Shown here: positions 7,429 to 15,304 of the stretch, in pieces | How positions within the stretch are numbered: position 1 is the stretch's first letter | Layout of the letters: each line of letters starts with the position of its first letter | NCBI GenBank assembly: GCA_963762635.1 | Contig: CAVXLQ010000006.1 | Span: 1-64,000, forward strand | DNA length: 64,000 nucleotides | Direction of reading: 5' to 3' | DNA from: Tenggerimyces sp963762635 | Lineage (GTDB): Bacteria > Actinomycetota > Actinomycetes > Propionibacteriales > Actinopolymorphaceae | Notes under the pieces: model-generated | What the model saw: the letters and a program-made list of their open reading frames with translations, nothing else | Told to the model about the DNA's origin: nothing | The model's database searches: none | Position numbers and translations under genes: made by a program

Positions 7429-8637
7429 ATGGCGTTGCAGACCTCACCCGAGCAACCCGCTCCCGTACGGCAGATCGCGAACCTGATCGGCCAGTGGATC
7501 GGGAAACTCGGCGTGATCTGGGTCGAGGGTCAGGTCGCGCAGCTGACCCGACGCCCGGGCACGACGGTCGTCTTCCTCACGCTCCGCGACACGGCCGCGG
7601 ACATCTCGGTGCAGGTGACCTGTCCGCGCCGCGTGTTCGACGTGGTCGACCCGCCCGTCGTCGAGGGCGCGCGCGTGGTCGTGCATGCGCGCCCGACGTA
7701 CTACATCCCGCGCGGCACGATGTCGCTCGCCGCGGACGACATCCGCCCGGTCGGCCTCGGTGAGCTGTTGGCGAGGCTCGAACGCCTGAAGAGGCTGCTC
7801 GCGACCGAGGGACTGTTCGCGCGCGAACGCAAACGCCCGTTGCCCTTCCTGCCAAGGAAGATCGGCCTCGTCGTCGGCCGTGACTCGGCCGCCGAGCGGG
7901 ACGTGCTCGACAACACGCGCAGGCGGTGGGCGGCCGCGCGGTTCCGGGTCGAGAACGTCGCTGTGCAGGGCCCGTTCGCGGCCGAGCAGGTCATGGAGGC
8001 GCTCCGGCGGCTCGACAAGGACGACGAGGTGGACGTGATCGTGATCACGCGCGGCGGCGGTTCGGTCGAGGACCTGTTGCCGTTCTCGAACGAGGGCCTG
8101 GTCCGCGCCGTCGCCGAGGCGAGGACACCGGTGGTGAGCGCGATCGGGCACGAGCAGGACTCCCCACTGCTCGACCTGGTCGCCGACTTCCGCGCGTCCA
8201 CGCCGACGGATGCCGCGCGGCGGATCGTTCCCGATGTCGGCGAGGAGCTCACCCGCGTGAGCGAGCTCCGCACCCGGGCGCGCCAGCTCGTCACCGCCTG
8301 GCTCGACCGCGAGACGAACGGTCTGCAGGGCCTCCGGGCGCGGTCGTCCCTCGGCGACCCGCTGCGCGAGATCACCCGCCGCGGCGAGGAGCTGGTCGCC
8401 GTCCGCGAGCGCGCCAGACGTACGCTCACCCACCTGCTCGACCGGGCCGGCGACGACCTCGTCCACCAGCTCGCCCAGGTCCGCGCGCTCAGCCCGAAGG
8501 CGACGCTCGACCGCGGCTACGCCGTCCTGCAGAAGGCGGACGGCGCGGCCGTGCTCGACCCCGAGGACGTCACAGAGGGCGAGCGGCTCGACGCGCGGGT
8601 GTCGGCCGGCCGGTTCGGCGTCGAGGTACGGAAGTAG
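7429..8637 (+). CDS. xseA: exodeoxyribonuclease VII large subunit
   Basis: Catalytic subunit of exonuclease VII, which degrades single-stranded DNA from both ends in repair and recombination. It has 402 residues, a typical length. An N-terminal OB fold (about 20-115, 'KLGVIWVEGQVAQL', 'VTCPRRVFDVV') precedes the catalytic domain with 'PRKIGLVVGRDSAAERDVL' and 'DVIVITRGGGSVEDLLPFS', 'VVSAIGHEQD' and 'DFRASTPTDAAR', all hallmarks of XseA. A coiled-coil-like region and the C-terminal 'LSPKATLDRGYAVL' complete it. Its partner xseB follows after seven bases, so both subunits come from one mRNA. The start at 7429 is fixed by the -10 box six bases upstream. Confidence 0.96.
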   Translation: MALQTSPEQPAPVRQIANLIGQWIGKLGVIWVEGQVAQLTRRPGTTVVFLTLRDTAADISVQVTCPRRVFDVVDPPVVEGARVVVHARPTYYIPRGTMSLAADDIRPVGLGELLARLERLKRLLATEGLFARERKRPLPFLPRKIGLVVGRDSAAERDVLDNTRRRWAAARFRVENVAVQGPFAAEQVMEALRRLDKDDEVDVIVITRGGGSVEDLLPFSNEGLVRAVAEARTPVVSAIGHEQDSPLLDLVADFRASTPTDAARRIVPDVGEELTRVSELRTRARQLVTAWLDRETNGLQGLRARSSLGDPLREITRRGEELVAVRERARRTLTHLLDRAGDDLVHQLAQVRALSPKATLDRGYAVLQKADGAAVLDPEDVTEGERLDARVSAGRFGVEVRK

Positions 8638-8644
8638 GGTGCCT

Positions 8645-8878
8645 ATGGTGACTGAGAACGGCCTCTCGTACGAACAGGCCCGCGACGAGCTGATCGACGT
8701 CGTCCGCAAGCTGGAGGCCGGCGGCACCACGCTGGAGGAGTCCCTCCGGCTGTGGGAGCGGGGCGAGGAGCTGGCGAAGATCTGCCAATCCTGGCTCGAC
8801 GGCGCCCGCGCCCGCCTCGCGGCGGCCCGGTCGGAGAAGCCCGCCGACGAGGTAGAGGACCTCGACGGTGCTTCCTAG
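8645..8878 (+). CDS. xseB: exodeoxyribonuclease VII small subunit
   Basis: Small helical subunit that binds XseA in excess to form active exonuclease VII. The protein has 77 residues. The family core is clear: 'LSYEQARDELIDVVRKLEAG' then 'TLEESLRLWERGEELAKICQ' and 'WLDGARARL'. ATG 8645 is chosen, with AGTAGGG just upstream at the xseA stop; an in-frame GTG at 8639 would add two residues. Co-transcribed with xseA. Confidence 0.95.
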   Translation: MVTENGLSYEQARDELIDVVRKLEAGGTTLEESLRLWERGEELAKICQSWLDGARARLAAARSEKPADEVEDLDGAS

Positions 8879-8927
8879 GTCGCACCGGTCGTGGCCTTAG
8901 GCGTCGCCTTCTCGGCGGGTGGCATCT

Positions 8928-8974
8928 ATGGCGCCAGCTGGGATGGCTGGGTCAGCTGATCGATCGGGCGCCAT
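8928..8974 (+). terminator. nested hairpin downstream of xseAB
   Basis: ATGGCGCC (8928-8935) pairs with GGCGCCAT (8967-8974). Inside, AGCTG (8936-8940) pairs with CAGCT further along. It lies 50 bases past xseB and before the glpX promoter, so it is probably the xseAB terminator; there is no T-tract. Confidence 0.5.
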
Positions 8975-9013
8975 CGAGGCAAAGCGGAGCCGAGAAAGCA
9001 ACGCCGCCACCGA

Positions 9014-9045
9014 CTATCCAGCGACAGACGAGCGCTGGATAGGCT
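9014..9045. promoter_or_regulatory. perfect 10-bp inverted repeat overlapping the glpX -10 box
   Basis: CTATCCAGCG (9014-9023) and CGCTGGATAG (9033-9042) are exact inverted repeats separated by nine bases. The right arm runs into TAGGCT (9040-9045), a good -10 box, 38 bases before glpX. A dimer bound here would block the promoter, so this is a candidate repressor operator. The regulator is not identifiable from the window. Confidence 0.6.
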
Positions 9046-9082
9046 GACGAGCGTCCCCCTCGACCCGCCCACGGAGGCGACG

Positions 9083-10117
9083 ATGTCCGATCCCACCGCC
9101 GTACCGCCGCCGCTGCGCGTCGAACCGATGGCGCCGGATCGCAACCTCGCGCTGGAGCTCGTACGCGTGACCGAGGCGGCCGCGATGGCCGCCGGCCGTT
9201 GGGTCGGCCGCGGCGACAAGAACGGCGCCGACCAGGTCGCCGTCAACGCGATGCGCACGCTGATCGCGTCCGTCGGCATGCGCGGCATCGTCGTGATCGG
9301 TGAGGGCGAGAAGGACAACGCCCCGATGCTCTACAACGGCGAGGAGGTCGGCTCCGGCGATGGCGCGGAGTGCGACGTCGCCGTCGACCCGATCGACGGC
9401 ACCACGCTGACCGCGAAGGGCATGTCCAACGCGGTCAGCGTTCTCGCCGTCGCCCCGCGCGGCGCCATGTTCGACCCGTCCGCGGTGTTCTACATGGACA
9501 AGCTCGCGACCGGCCCCGAGGCCGCCGACGTCATCGACATCACCGTTCCCATCGGCGAGAACATCCGCCGCGTCGCCAAGGCCAAGAACTCCTCCCCCGC
9601 CGACGTGGCCGTGGTGATCCTCGACCGCCCAAGGCACGAGGGCCTCGTCCAGGAGGTCCGCGAGACCGGCGCGCGGATCAAGTTCATCACCGACGGCGAC
9701 GTGGCGGGCGCGATCATGGCCGCCCGGCCGGACACCGGCGTCGACCTGCTCGCCGGCATAGGTGGCACGCCGGAGGGCATCATCGCGGCGTGTGCGATGA
9801 AGTGCGTCGGCGGCATGATCCAGGGTCGGCTGTGGCCGCGCGACGACGAGGAACGGCAGAAGGCCATCGACGCCGGTCACGATCTCGACCGCGTGCTCAA
9901 GACCGACGACCTGGTCGAGGGTGACGACGCGTTCTTCGTCGCGACCGGCATCACCGACGGCGAGCTGATGCGCGGCGTCCGCTACCGCTCCGGCGGCGCC
10001 ACGACGCACTCGCTCGTGATGCGCTCGCGCAGCGGAACGATCCGGTCGATCGTCTCCGAGCACTCCCTCGCCAAGCTCCGCGCCTACTCCTCGGTCGACT
10101 TCGAGCACGCCAACTGA
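9083..10117 (+). CDS. glpX: class II fructose-1,6-bisphosphatase
   Basis: Hydrolyses fructose 1,6-bisphosphate to fructose 6-phosphate in gluconeogenesis; it is the only FBPase type in many actinobacteria. The protein has 344 residues. Diagnostic motifs are 'VIGEGEKDNAPMLYNGEEVG' (metal-binding Glu), 'VAVDPIDGTTLTAKG' (the DPIDGT motif of the FIG superfamily), 'FITDGDVAGAI' and 'GIGGTPEGIIAACAMK'. A GGAGG lies seven bases before ATG 9083. The preceding inverted repeat over the -10 box suggests control by a sugar-responsive repressor. The downstream propeller gene starts two bases after its stop, so they may be co-transcribed. Confidence 0.96.
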   Translation: MSDPTAVPPPLRVEPMAPDRNLALELVRVTEAAAMAAGRWVGRGDKNGADQVAVNAMRTLIASVGMRGIVVIGEGEKDNAPMLYNGEEVGSGDGAECDVAVDPIDGTTLTAKGMSNAVSVLAVAPRGAMFDPSAVFYMDKLATGPEAADVIDITVPIGENIRRVAKAKNSSPADVAVVILDRPRHEGLVQEVRETGARIKFITDGDVAGAIMAARPDTGVDLLAGIGGTPEGIIAACAMKCVGGMIQGRLWPRDDEERQKAIDAGHDLDRVLKTDDLVEGDDAFFVATGITDGELMRGVRYRSGGATTHSLVMRSRSGTIRSIVSEHSLAKLRAYSSVDFEHAN

Positions 10118-10119
10118 GC

Positions 10120-12009
10120 ATGGATACGGAAACCGTCCCACCACCGGCAGCCCCCGAGGCGCCGCCGGCGAAACCACCCGCGCCCGACAGCGGGTACGCC
10201 ACCCGCGGCCGCTGGGTGCTCCGCACGATCGGCCTGATGTTGCTGCTCGCCGGTGCGCTGCACCTGCAGGCCGCGTCGATCCAGACCACGGTCACCGCGC
10301 CCGCGTCGGGCTACTCCCAACCCGGGTTCTGGCTCGACGGCAGCGTCTCGATGACCGTTCTCGCGTTCGCGCTGGCGATCATCTCCTGGTTCACGTTCCG
10401 CGACCTGTGGCGGCTGCTGGTCCCGAGCCTCACGCTCGTGGCGTCGCTCAGCGGCATGACGGTCGTCCTGCTCACGTTGATGGTCGAGCCCGGACCGCTC
10501 GGCGGCGCGGGCTTCCGCGGCCCGCTGGCGGCGGTCGGGCTCGGGCTCACCACGCTTGCCGCGATCTGCCTGATCGCCAGCCACCGCGGCCGGATGCACC
10601 GAGCGCGACGCGTGTCGATCATCTGCATGGGGATCGTCGTCGTGGTCGGCGTCGCGGGGGTCACGTTCTCCACCGAGCTCTGGCTCCCGCACGCGGTCTC
10701 GGACGGCAACACCATCGTCAAGGAGACCTCGCTACCGGCGCCGAAGGAGCAGGTGGCGAAGCTCGACGGCGGGCTGGAGTGGACCCAGCCGGCGAGCGAC
10801 CGGACCAACGGCTGGCTCACCACCGCCGGCGGGCTCGTCGCCACGACCGGCCGCGGCCTGACGATGGCCGACCCGCGTACGGGCAAGATCCGGTGGGAGC
10901 AGCTGCGGTACGACACCAAGAACGTCGAGGTCCCCAAGGTCTCCACCGACGGCTCGATCGTGGCGACCACCGGGCGGCTCGACAAGAGCCGGAACGTGCT
11001 GTTCAACAGCCCGCCCACCCGCTGGATGTGGGTGTTCGACGCGCTCACCGGCGAGATGCTCGTCGCCCGCGCGGCGCCGGACGAACGCAGCTCGCTGCGC
11101 GCCGCGCTTGCGGGCAACTGGCTGCTGTGGAGCAGGGGCGCGACGCCCACCGATCACGCGGTGATGACCGCGACCCGGTTCGACGGCACGACGATCTGGG
11201 AGCAGAAGCTGCCCGGCGCGTGCTCCGTCCGGGACGCGCAGAACGCGCCCGGCGACCGGGTCCTCGCCGTGCTGGCCTGCCGTTCGCAGCCGGGGCGCGA
11301 CTCGTACCCGACCCCGAACGTGCTGCTGATGTTCGACGCCTCGACCGGCAAGACGGTCTGGAAGTGGACGGCGCCGGCGTTCGGGCTGTTCTCCGTCGTC
11401 GGCAAGCTGCAGCCCGGCGCGACCGAGGCGGTCATCGCGATCGCCCGCAACGGCGCGCCGGAGTACACGCTCGGAGCGGTCCGGCTGTCGGACGGCTCGC
11501 AAACATGGCTGGACGCGAGCCACACCGGCCCGGAGTCCGACTTCGCCAGCTCCTCGGTCGCCTACCGACGGAGCTTCGTCACCTCGGGCCGGATCGCGGT
11601 CCTCACCGAGGCGACGTTCGACGCACGTGCCCTCGAGCTGCGTGCGATCCGTCCGGCGACCGGCTACACGGCCTGGACGCGGAAGCTGCCGATCACGGAG
11701 TACGAACGCTCGACCGTCCGCTGGGTGCAGACCGTCCTGCCCGACGGCCGGCTGCTGCTCGGCGTCGTCGGCTCCCCCGAGGGAACGGGCGGCGACGCGG
11801 CGCGCGACTACAAGCTGCGCCTGGTGACTGTCGATCCGCGGAACGGCGAGATCGGCACGGACACGACGATCCCGATGGCGAACGCCAAGACCACACCCGC
11901 CGACCTCGAGGCCACGCCACGGCTCAAGGTGACCGTCGGCGACCTCGGGCTGTTCGTCGAGCTGCTCTCGGAGAACTCCGTCCCGTTCGTCGGCGCCTCC
12001 ATCAAGTAA
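10120..12009 (+). CDS. membrane-anchored PQQ-like beta-propeller protein of unknown function
   Basis: The protein has 629 residues. A Pro-rich cytoplasmic start (1-25) leads to four membrane helices (about 35-190: 'IGLMLLLAGALHL', 'MTVLAFALAIISWF', 'LLVPSLTLVASLSG', 'IICMGIVVVVGVAG'). A large extracytoplasmic domain of about 420 residues then carries repeated beta-propeller-like strands such as 'LTMADPRTGKIRWEQ', 'WVFDALTGEMLVA', 'MFDASTGKTVWKW' and 'LRAIRPATGYTAWTR'. These are the 'D..TG...W' repeats of PQQ/BamB-like propellers, here without evidence for a cofactor. The role is unknown; cell-envelope binding or scaffolding is possible. ATG 10120 lies two bases after glpX; no strong RBS is visible. 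Confidence 0.75.
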   Translation: MDTETVPPPAAPEAPPAKPPAPDSGYATRGRWVLRTIGLMLLLAGALHLQAASIQTTVTAPASGYSQPGFWLDGSVSMTVLAFALAIISWFTFRDLWRLLVPSLTLVASLSGMTVVLLTLMVEPGPLGGAGFRGPLAAVGLGLTTLAAICLIASHRGRMHRARRVSIICMGIVVVVGVAGVTFSTELWLPHAVSDGNTIVKETSLPAPKEQVAKLDGGLEWTQPASDRTNGWLTTAGGLVATTGRGLTMADPRTGKIRWEQLRYDTKNVEVPKVSTDGSIVATTGRLDKSRNVLFNSPPTRWMWVFDALTGEMLVARAAPDERSSLRAALAGNWLLWSRGATPTDHAVMTATRFDGTTIWEQKLPGACSVRDAQNAPGDRVLAVLACRSQPGRDSYPTPNVLLMFDASTGKTVWKWTAPAFGLFSVVGKLQPGATEAVIAIARNGAPEYTLGAVRLSDGSQTWLDASHTGPESDFASSSVAYRRSFVTSGRIAVLTEATFDARALELRAIRPATGYTAWTRKLPITEYERSTVRWVQTVLPDGRLLLGVVGSPEGTGGDAARDYKLRLVTVDPRNGEIGTDTTIPMANAKTTPADLEATPRLKVTVGDLGLFVELLSENSVPFVGASIK

Positions 12010-12025
12010 GCCAGCCCGGCCGAAC

Positions 12026-12055
12026 TTGACAGGCAAGATCACGTTCCCCGAACAT
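12026..12055 (+). promoter_or_regulatory. arsR promoter, TTGACA and GAACAT
   Basis: A perfect -35 TTGACA (12026-12031) is followed after 18 bases by GAACAT (12050-12055), then six bases to the ATG at 12062. The spacing predicts transcription starting at or next to the start codon, that is a leaderless mRNA. Confidence 0.55.
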
Positions 12056-12061
12056 CGACGT

Positions 12062-12469
12062 ATGAACAGCTCTTCAGACGACCAGGTGCTGGCGCTCGAC
12101 TCCTGTAACACCCGAGTCGTCGACGCCGCCCGCGTCCAGAGCGTCCAGAACCGCATGCCGGCCGAGTCGGACGTCGTCGACACCGCGGACGTGTTCAGCC
12201 TGCTCGCCGACCCGGGACGGCTCCGCCTCCTGGTCGCGCTGCTGGACGGCGAGCTCTGCGTCTGCGACCTCGCCGCGGTGACCGGGACCAGCGAGTCCGC
12301 CACCTCGCACGCGCTCCGCCTGCTCCGCGCCCACCGCGTCGTCGCCGCCCGCCGGTCCGGCCGCATGGCGTACTACCGGCTCGACGACGCCCATGTCCGC
12401 ATGCTGCTCGACCTCGCGTTCTCCCATACGGGCCACACCGAAGCCATCCACCCCGAGCGAGAGTCTTGA
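12062..12469 (+). CDS. ArsR/SmtB-family metal-sensing repressor, CzrA-like zinc site
   Basis: The protein has 135 residues. A winged helix spans about 40-105 ('VFSLLADPGRLRLLVALLDG', 'CVCDLAAVTGTSESATSHAL' as recognition region, wing 'RRSGRMAYYRL'). The last helix carries Asp-x-His, ten residues, His, two residues, His ('DAHVRMLLDLAFSHTGH'), exactly the alpha-5 metal site of CzrA/SmtB zinc sensors. Cysteines in 'SCNTR' and 'LCVCDL' could add ligands. It should repress its own operon until zinc (or cobalt) binds. Its stop TGA shares one base with the ATG of the CDF exporter next to it. An SmtB-type inverted repeat overlaps its start codon. Confidence is high for family, good for metal. Confidence 0.9.
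   Translation: MNSSSDDQVLALDSCNTRVVDAARVQSVQNRMPAESDVVDTADVFSLLADPGRLRLLVALLDGELCVCDLAAVTGTSESATSHALRLLRAHRVVAARRSGRMAYYRLDDAHVRMLLDLAFSHTGHTEAIHPERES
12063..12077. promoter_or_regulatory. SmtB/ArsR-type operator overlapping the arsR start
   Basis: TGAACAGCTCTTCA with flanking G reads TGAA-6-TTCA around an AGCT core. This closely resembles the 12-2-12 operators (TGAAnnnnnnTTCA) used by SmtB/CzrA sensors. It lies on the first codons of the gene, just after the predicted transcription start, a position suited to autorepression. Confidence 0.6.
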
Positions 12470-13392
12470 TGAGCGCAGGTCACGGCCACGGACACAGCAC
12501 GGTCCCCGTGAGCGGTCACGCGGGCGGCAAGCACCGCTGGCGGCTCGCCGCCTCGTTCGCGCTGATCGCCGCGTTCTTCGTCGTCGAGCTGACGTACGGC
12601 CTCGTCTCCGGCTCGCTGGCCCTGCTCTCCGACGCGGGCCACATGGCCGCCGACGTGGTCACGCTCGCCGCGGCGCTCGTCGCCACCCGCGTCGCGACCC
12701 GCAAGGACACCACCGGACGCCGCAGCTACGGCTCGTACCGCGCCGAGGTCTTCGCCTCCGCGCTCGCCGTCTGGCTGATGCTGATGGTCGCCGGCTACAT
12801 CGTGTACGAGGCCATCCACCGCATCAACGCTCCGGCGGAGGTCTCGACGACCCCGATGCTGGTCGTCGGCGCGCTCGGCCTGATCGTCAACCTGATAGCG
12901 CTGTTCCTCCTCCGCGCCGGTGCCGGCGAGAGCCTGAACGTCAAGGGCGCCTACCTCGAGGTCGTCGCCGACACCGCCGGCTCCGTCGGTGTGATCGTCG
13001 CCGGCCTGCTCGTCGGCGCGACCGGCCAGCCGGTCTGGGACACCGTGATCGCCTTGGCCATCGGCATCTTCGTCGTCGTCCGCGCCGTCGGGCTGGGCCG
13101 CCAGGTGCTCGCGGTTCTCGCCCAGCACGTGCCGGACGGGCTCGACGCGGACCAGGTCGCCATCGACCTGGCCGCCGTGGAGGGCGTACGCGACGTCCAC
13201 GACCTGCACCTGTGGTCGCTGACGTCCGGGATGAACGTCGCGACCGCGCACCTGGTCATCGCGGACCAGGCCGAGGCGCACGCCGTCCTCGACCAGGGCC
13301 GCCAGATCCTCCGCGACCGCCACGGCGTGGCCCACGCCACCCTCCAGGTCGAGCCGGCCGACCACAAGGGCTGCGACGAACTGGGCTGGTGA
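12469..13392 (+). CDS. cation diffusion facilitator, zinc exporter (ZitB/CzcD-like)
   Basis: Proton-driven exporter of Zn2+ (possibly Co2+ or Cd2+) with 307 residues. The His-rich N-terminus 'SAGHGHGHSTVPVSGH' is typical of the family. Six membrane segments follow. Helix 2 has 'SDAGHMAAD' (metal site), and helix 5 has 'YLEVVADTAGS', where the first ligand is Glu rather than the His found in E. coli ZitB. The C-terminal cytoplasmic domain ends with 'LHLWSLTSGMNVATAHLVI'. It is translationally coupled to the metal sensor (TGATG), which makes zinc-induced export the obvious function. ATG 12469 is preferred over the TTG at 12466. Confidence 0.92.
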   Translation: MSAGHGHGHSTVPVSGHAGGKHRWRLAASFALIAAFFVVELTYGLVSGSLALLSDAGHMAADVVTLAAALVATRVATRKDTTGRRSYGSYRAEVFASALAVWLMLMVAGYIVYEAIHRINAPAEVSTTPMLVVGALGLIVNLIALFLLRAGAGESLNVKGAYLEVVADTAGSVGVIVAGLLVGATGQPVWDTVIALAIGIFVVVRAVGLGRQVLAVLAQHVPDGLDADQVAIDLAAVEGVRDVHDLHLWSLTSGMNVATAHLVIADQAEAHAVLDQGRQILRDRHGVAHATLQVEPADHKGCDELGW

Positions 13393-13407
13393 CACACATT
13401 CACCGGT

Positions 13408-13413
13408 TATGCT
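13408..13413 (+). promoter_or_regulatory. -10 box TATGCT, leaderless start
   Basis: TATGCT ends seven bases before the GTG at 13421, and no Shine-Dalgarno sequence is present. Confidence 0.45.
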
Positions 13414-13420
13414 CGGCCGC

Positions 13421-13924
13421 GTGAATACACGAACGGGGGCAACGCGCGCCATGCGTGGCGCGGTGCTCGCGTTCGTCACGACCCTGCTCGCGGCGGCCGC
13501 GCACGTCGCCACGGGCGGACACCTGCCGCCGCTGCTGAGTCTGGTGGCCGGCTGGGTCGTGCTGGCCGCGGCCTTCGTCGTCCTCGCGGACAAGCGCCGC
13601 GGGCTGGTGCAGGTGGGCGCTTCGGCCGTCGGCGCGCAGCTGGTGTTCCCCGCCGCGTTCGTGATCTGCGGCCACGACGGCGCGTTCCCGAGTCCCTCGA
13701 TGTCGGTGTTCCACGTCACCGTGTCGATTCTCGTTGCGGCGTTGGCCGTTCACGGCGACTCGTTGATCTGGGCGATCGCCGACCTGCTGCGGTTCATCCG
13801 GGTGGCGCTCCTCGGGGTGCTGCTGCCGGACGTTCCCCAGCTCGCTCCCGCGTCCGTCGTCGCGGCCCCCGCGCCGGCGGCCTCGATCCGTACGAACCGA
13901 CTTCGCGGACCGCCTTCCTGCTGA
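13421..13924 (+). CDS. hypothetical membrane protein
   Basis: The protein has 167 residues if started at GTG 13421, seven bases after a TATGCT -10 box; an ATG at 13409 lies inside that box and is less likely. Four hydrophobic segments are seen (about 13-30 'VLAFVTTLLAAAAHVA', 40-60, 68-85 'GASAVGAQLVFPAAFVI', 98-115 'FHVTVSILVAALAV'). A Pro/Ala-rich tail of about 45 residues follows. There are His residues near the membrane ('AAAAHVATGGH', 'ICGHDG'). I do not recognise a family; the plan resembles other small actinobacterial membrane proteins near metal exporters. It follows the CDF exporter by 28 bases but has its own promoter. Confidence 0.65.
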   Translation: MNTRTGATRAMRGAVLAFVTTLLAAAAHVATGGHLPPLLSLVAGWVVLAAAFVVLADKRRGLVQVGASAVGAQLVFPAAFVICGHDGAFPSPSMSVFHVTVSILVAALAVHGDSLIWAIADLLRFIRVALLGVLLPDVPQLAPASVVAAPAPAASIRTNRLRGPPSC

Positions 13925-13966
13925 GCTGTCGAGTGCCATTTCATCCTGCTCAGAAGGAAGATTCCC

Positions 13967-14701
13967 ATGTCTCAGAAGAAGGATCGCGAGTCGCGGCGGG
14001 AGCGCCTCGAAGAAGTACAGAAGGCCCAACGGCGTAAGACGACCCGCCGCAACCTGGTGGTCTCGCTCGGCGCGGTCATCGCGTTCGCGGTCGTCGTCGG
14101 CGCCGTGATCTTCATCAACTCGGCGTTGAAGGACGACAAGCCGGCCGCCGCCGACACCACGTCGGCGAACAGCGCGCTCGTGCGCCCCGACAGCCACAAG
14201 CTCGGCGACACGGGGAACGGCAAGGTCACGCTCGTCGAGTTCCTCGACTTCGAATGCCCGTCCTGCGGGGCGATCTATCCCGCGGTCGAGGAGCTGCGTA
14301 AGCAGTACGCGGGCAAGGTGACGTTCGTCGTCCGCTACTTCCCGCTCGAGATGCACTTCAACGCCGAACGCGCCTCCCGCGCGGTCGAAGCCGCTGCCCA
14401 GCAAGGCAAGTTCGAGGCGATGTACCAGCGGATGTACGAGACCCAGCAGACCTGGGGCAACAAGCAAGTGCCGGCGGACGCGACGTTCCGCGGCTTCGCC
14501 GAGGCGCTGCAGCTGGATCTGGCCAAGTGGGACAAGGCCTACAACGATCCGGCAACGCTGAAGCGGATCCAGAAGGACGTCAAGGACGGCGAGTCTCTTG
14601 GAGTGGCCGGAACGCCGTCGTTCTTCCTGAACGGTGAGAAGCTGGAACCCAAGTCGTACGAGGACTTCACGAAGGCGATCGATGCAGCTCTCGCAAAGTG
14701 A
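13967..14701 (+). CDS. membrane-anchored DsbA-family thiol-disulfide oxidoreductase
   Basis: The protein has 244 residues. A basic start (1-28), one membrane anchor ('NLVVSLGAVIAFAVVVGAVIF') and an extracytoplasmic thioredoxin/DsbA domain are seen. The active site is in 'LDFECPSCGAIYP' (Cys-Pro-Ser-Cys), with a helical insertion and the cis-Pro loop 'VAGTPSFFLNG'. It should introduce disulfides in exported proteins. AGAAGGAAG eight bases before ATG 13967 is a good RBS. The VKOR gene next to it would reoxidise it, the normal pairing in actinobacteria. Confidence 0.92.
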   Translation: MSQKKDRESRRERLEEVQKAQRRKTTRRNLVVSLGAVIAFAVVVGAVIFINSALKDDKPAAADTTSANSALVRPDSHKLGDTGNGKVTLVEFLDFECPSCGAIYPAVEELRKQYAGKVTFVVRYFPLEMHFNAERASRAVEAAAQQGKFEAMYQRMYETQQTWGNKQVPADATFRGFAEALQLDLAKWDKAYNDPATLKRIQKDVKDGESLGVAGTPSFFLNGEKLEPKSYEDFTKAIDAALAK

Positions 14702-14705
14702 CACC

Positions 14706-15300
14706 GTGAACGACACCGAGGCGGACGTCGCCGAGCCGGAGCCGTTCGCGCGGATGTTGCCGTGGCTGTTGGTGATCGGCGGCATCCTCGGGTTCGTGGC
14801 CGCGTTCGTGCTCACGGTCGAGCGGATCGAGCTGCTGAAGAACCCGTGCGTACGTGCCGAGCTGCAGCATCAGCCCGATCCTGTCCTGCGGCTCGGTGAT
14901 GACCAAGCCGCAGGCAGCGGTGCTCGGCTTCCCCAACCCGCTGCTCGGCATCGCCGGCTTCGCGATCGTGGTGACGATCGGCGTGGCGTTGCTGGCCGGC
15001 GCCCGCTTGCCGCGCTGGTTCTGGCTCGGGCTGCAGGCCGGCGCGACGATCGGCGTCGGGTTCATCCACTGGTTGATCGTCCAGAGCCTGTACTCGATCG
15101 GCGCGCTTTGCCCTTACTGCATGGTGGTTTGGGTCGTCACGATCCCGATCTTCTGGTACGTGACGCTCTACAACCTCAGGCGACAACGCTGGGCACGCGT
15201 GCTCATCGAGAACCACGCGGTCGTGCTCACCGTGTGGCTCCTCGGCATCCTCGGTCTGATCGTGCTGCGCTTCTGGGACTACTGGGTCAGCTTGTTCTGA
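14706..15300 (+). CDS. vitamin K epoxide reductase (VKOR) family protein, one-base frame break
   Basis: Integral membrane quinone-dependent oxidase that keeps the neighbouring DsbA oxidised. The first frame reads to 'ERIELLKNP' and then becomes unrelated. Skipping one base (T at 14847) continues as 'AYVPSCSISPILSCGSVMT', the conserved Cys/Ser region, then four more helices with 'LCPYCMVVWVV', the quinone-side CxxC. The repaired length is 197 residues, normal for the family, so the gene is annotated whole. The break is probably a sequencing error. The start is uncertain: GTG 14706 is four bases after the dsbA stop, while in-frame ATG 14682 overlaps dsbA and has AAGG upstream. Confidence 0.85.
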
Positions 15301-15304
15301 CCTG

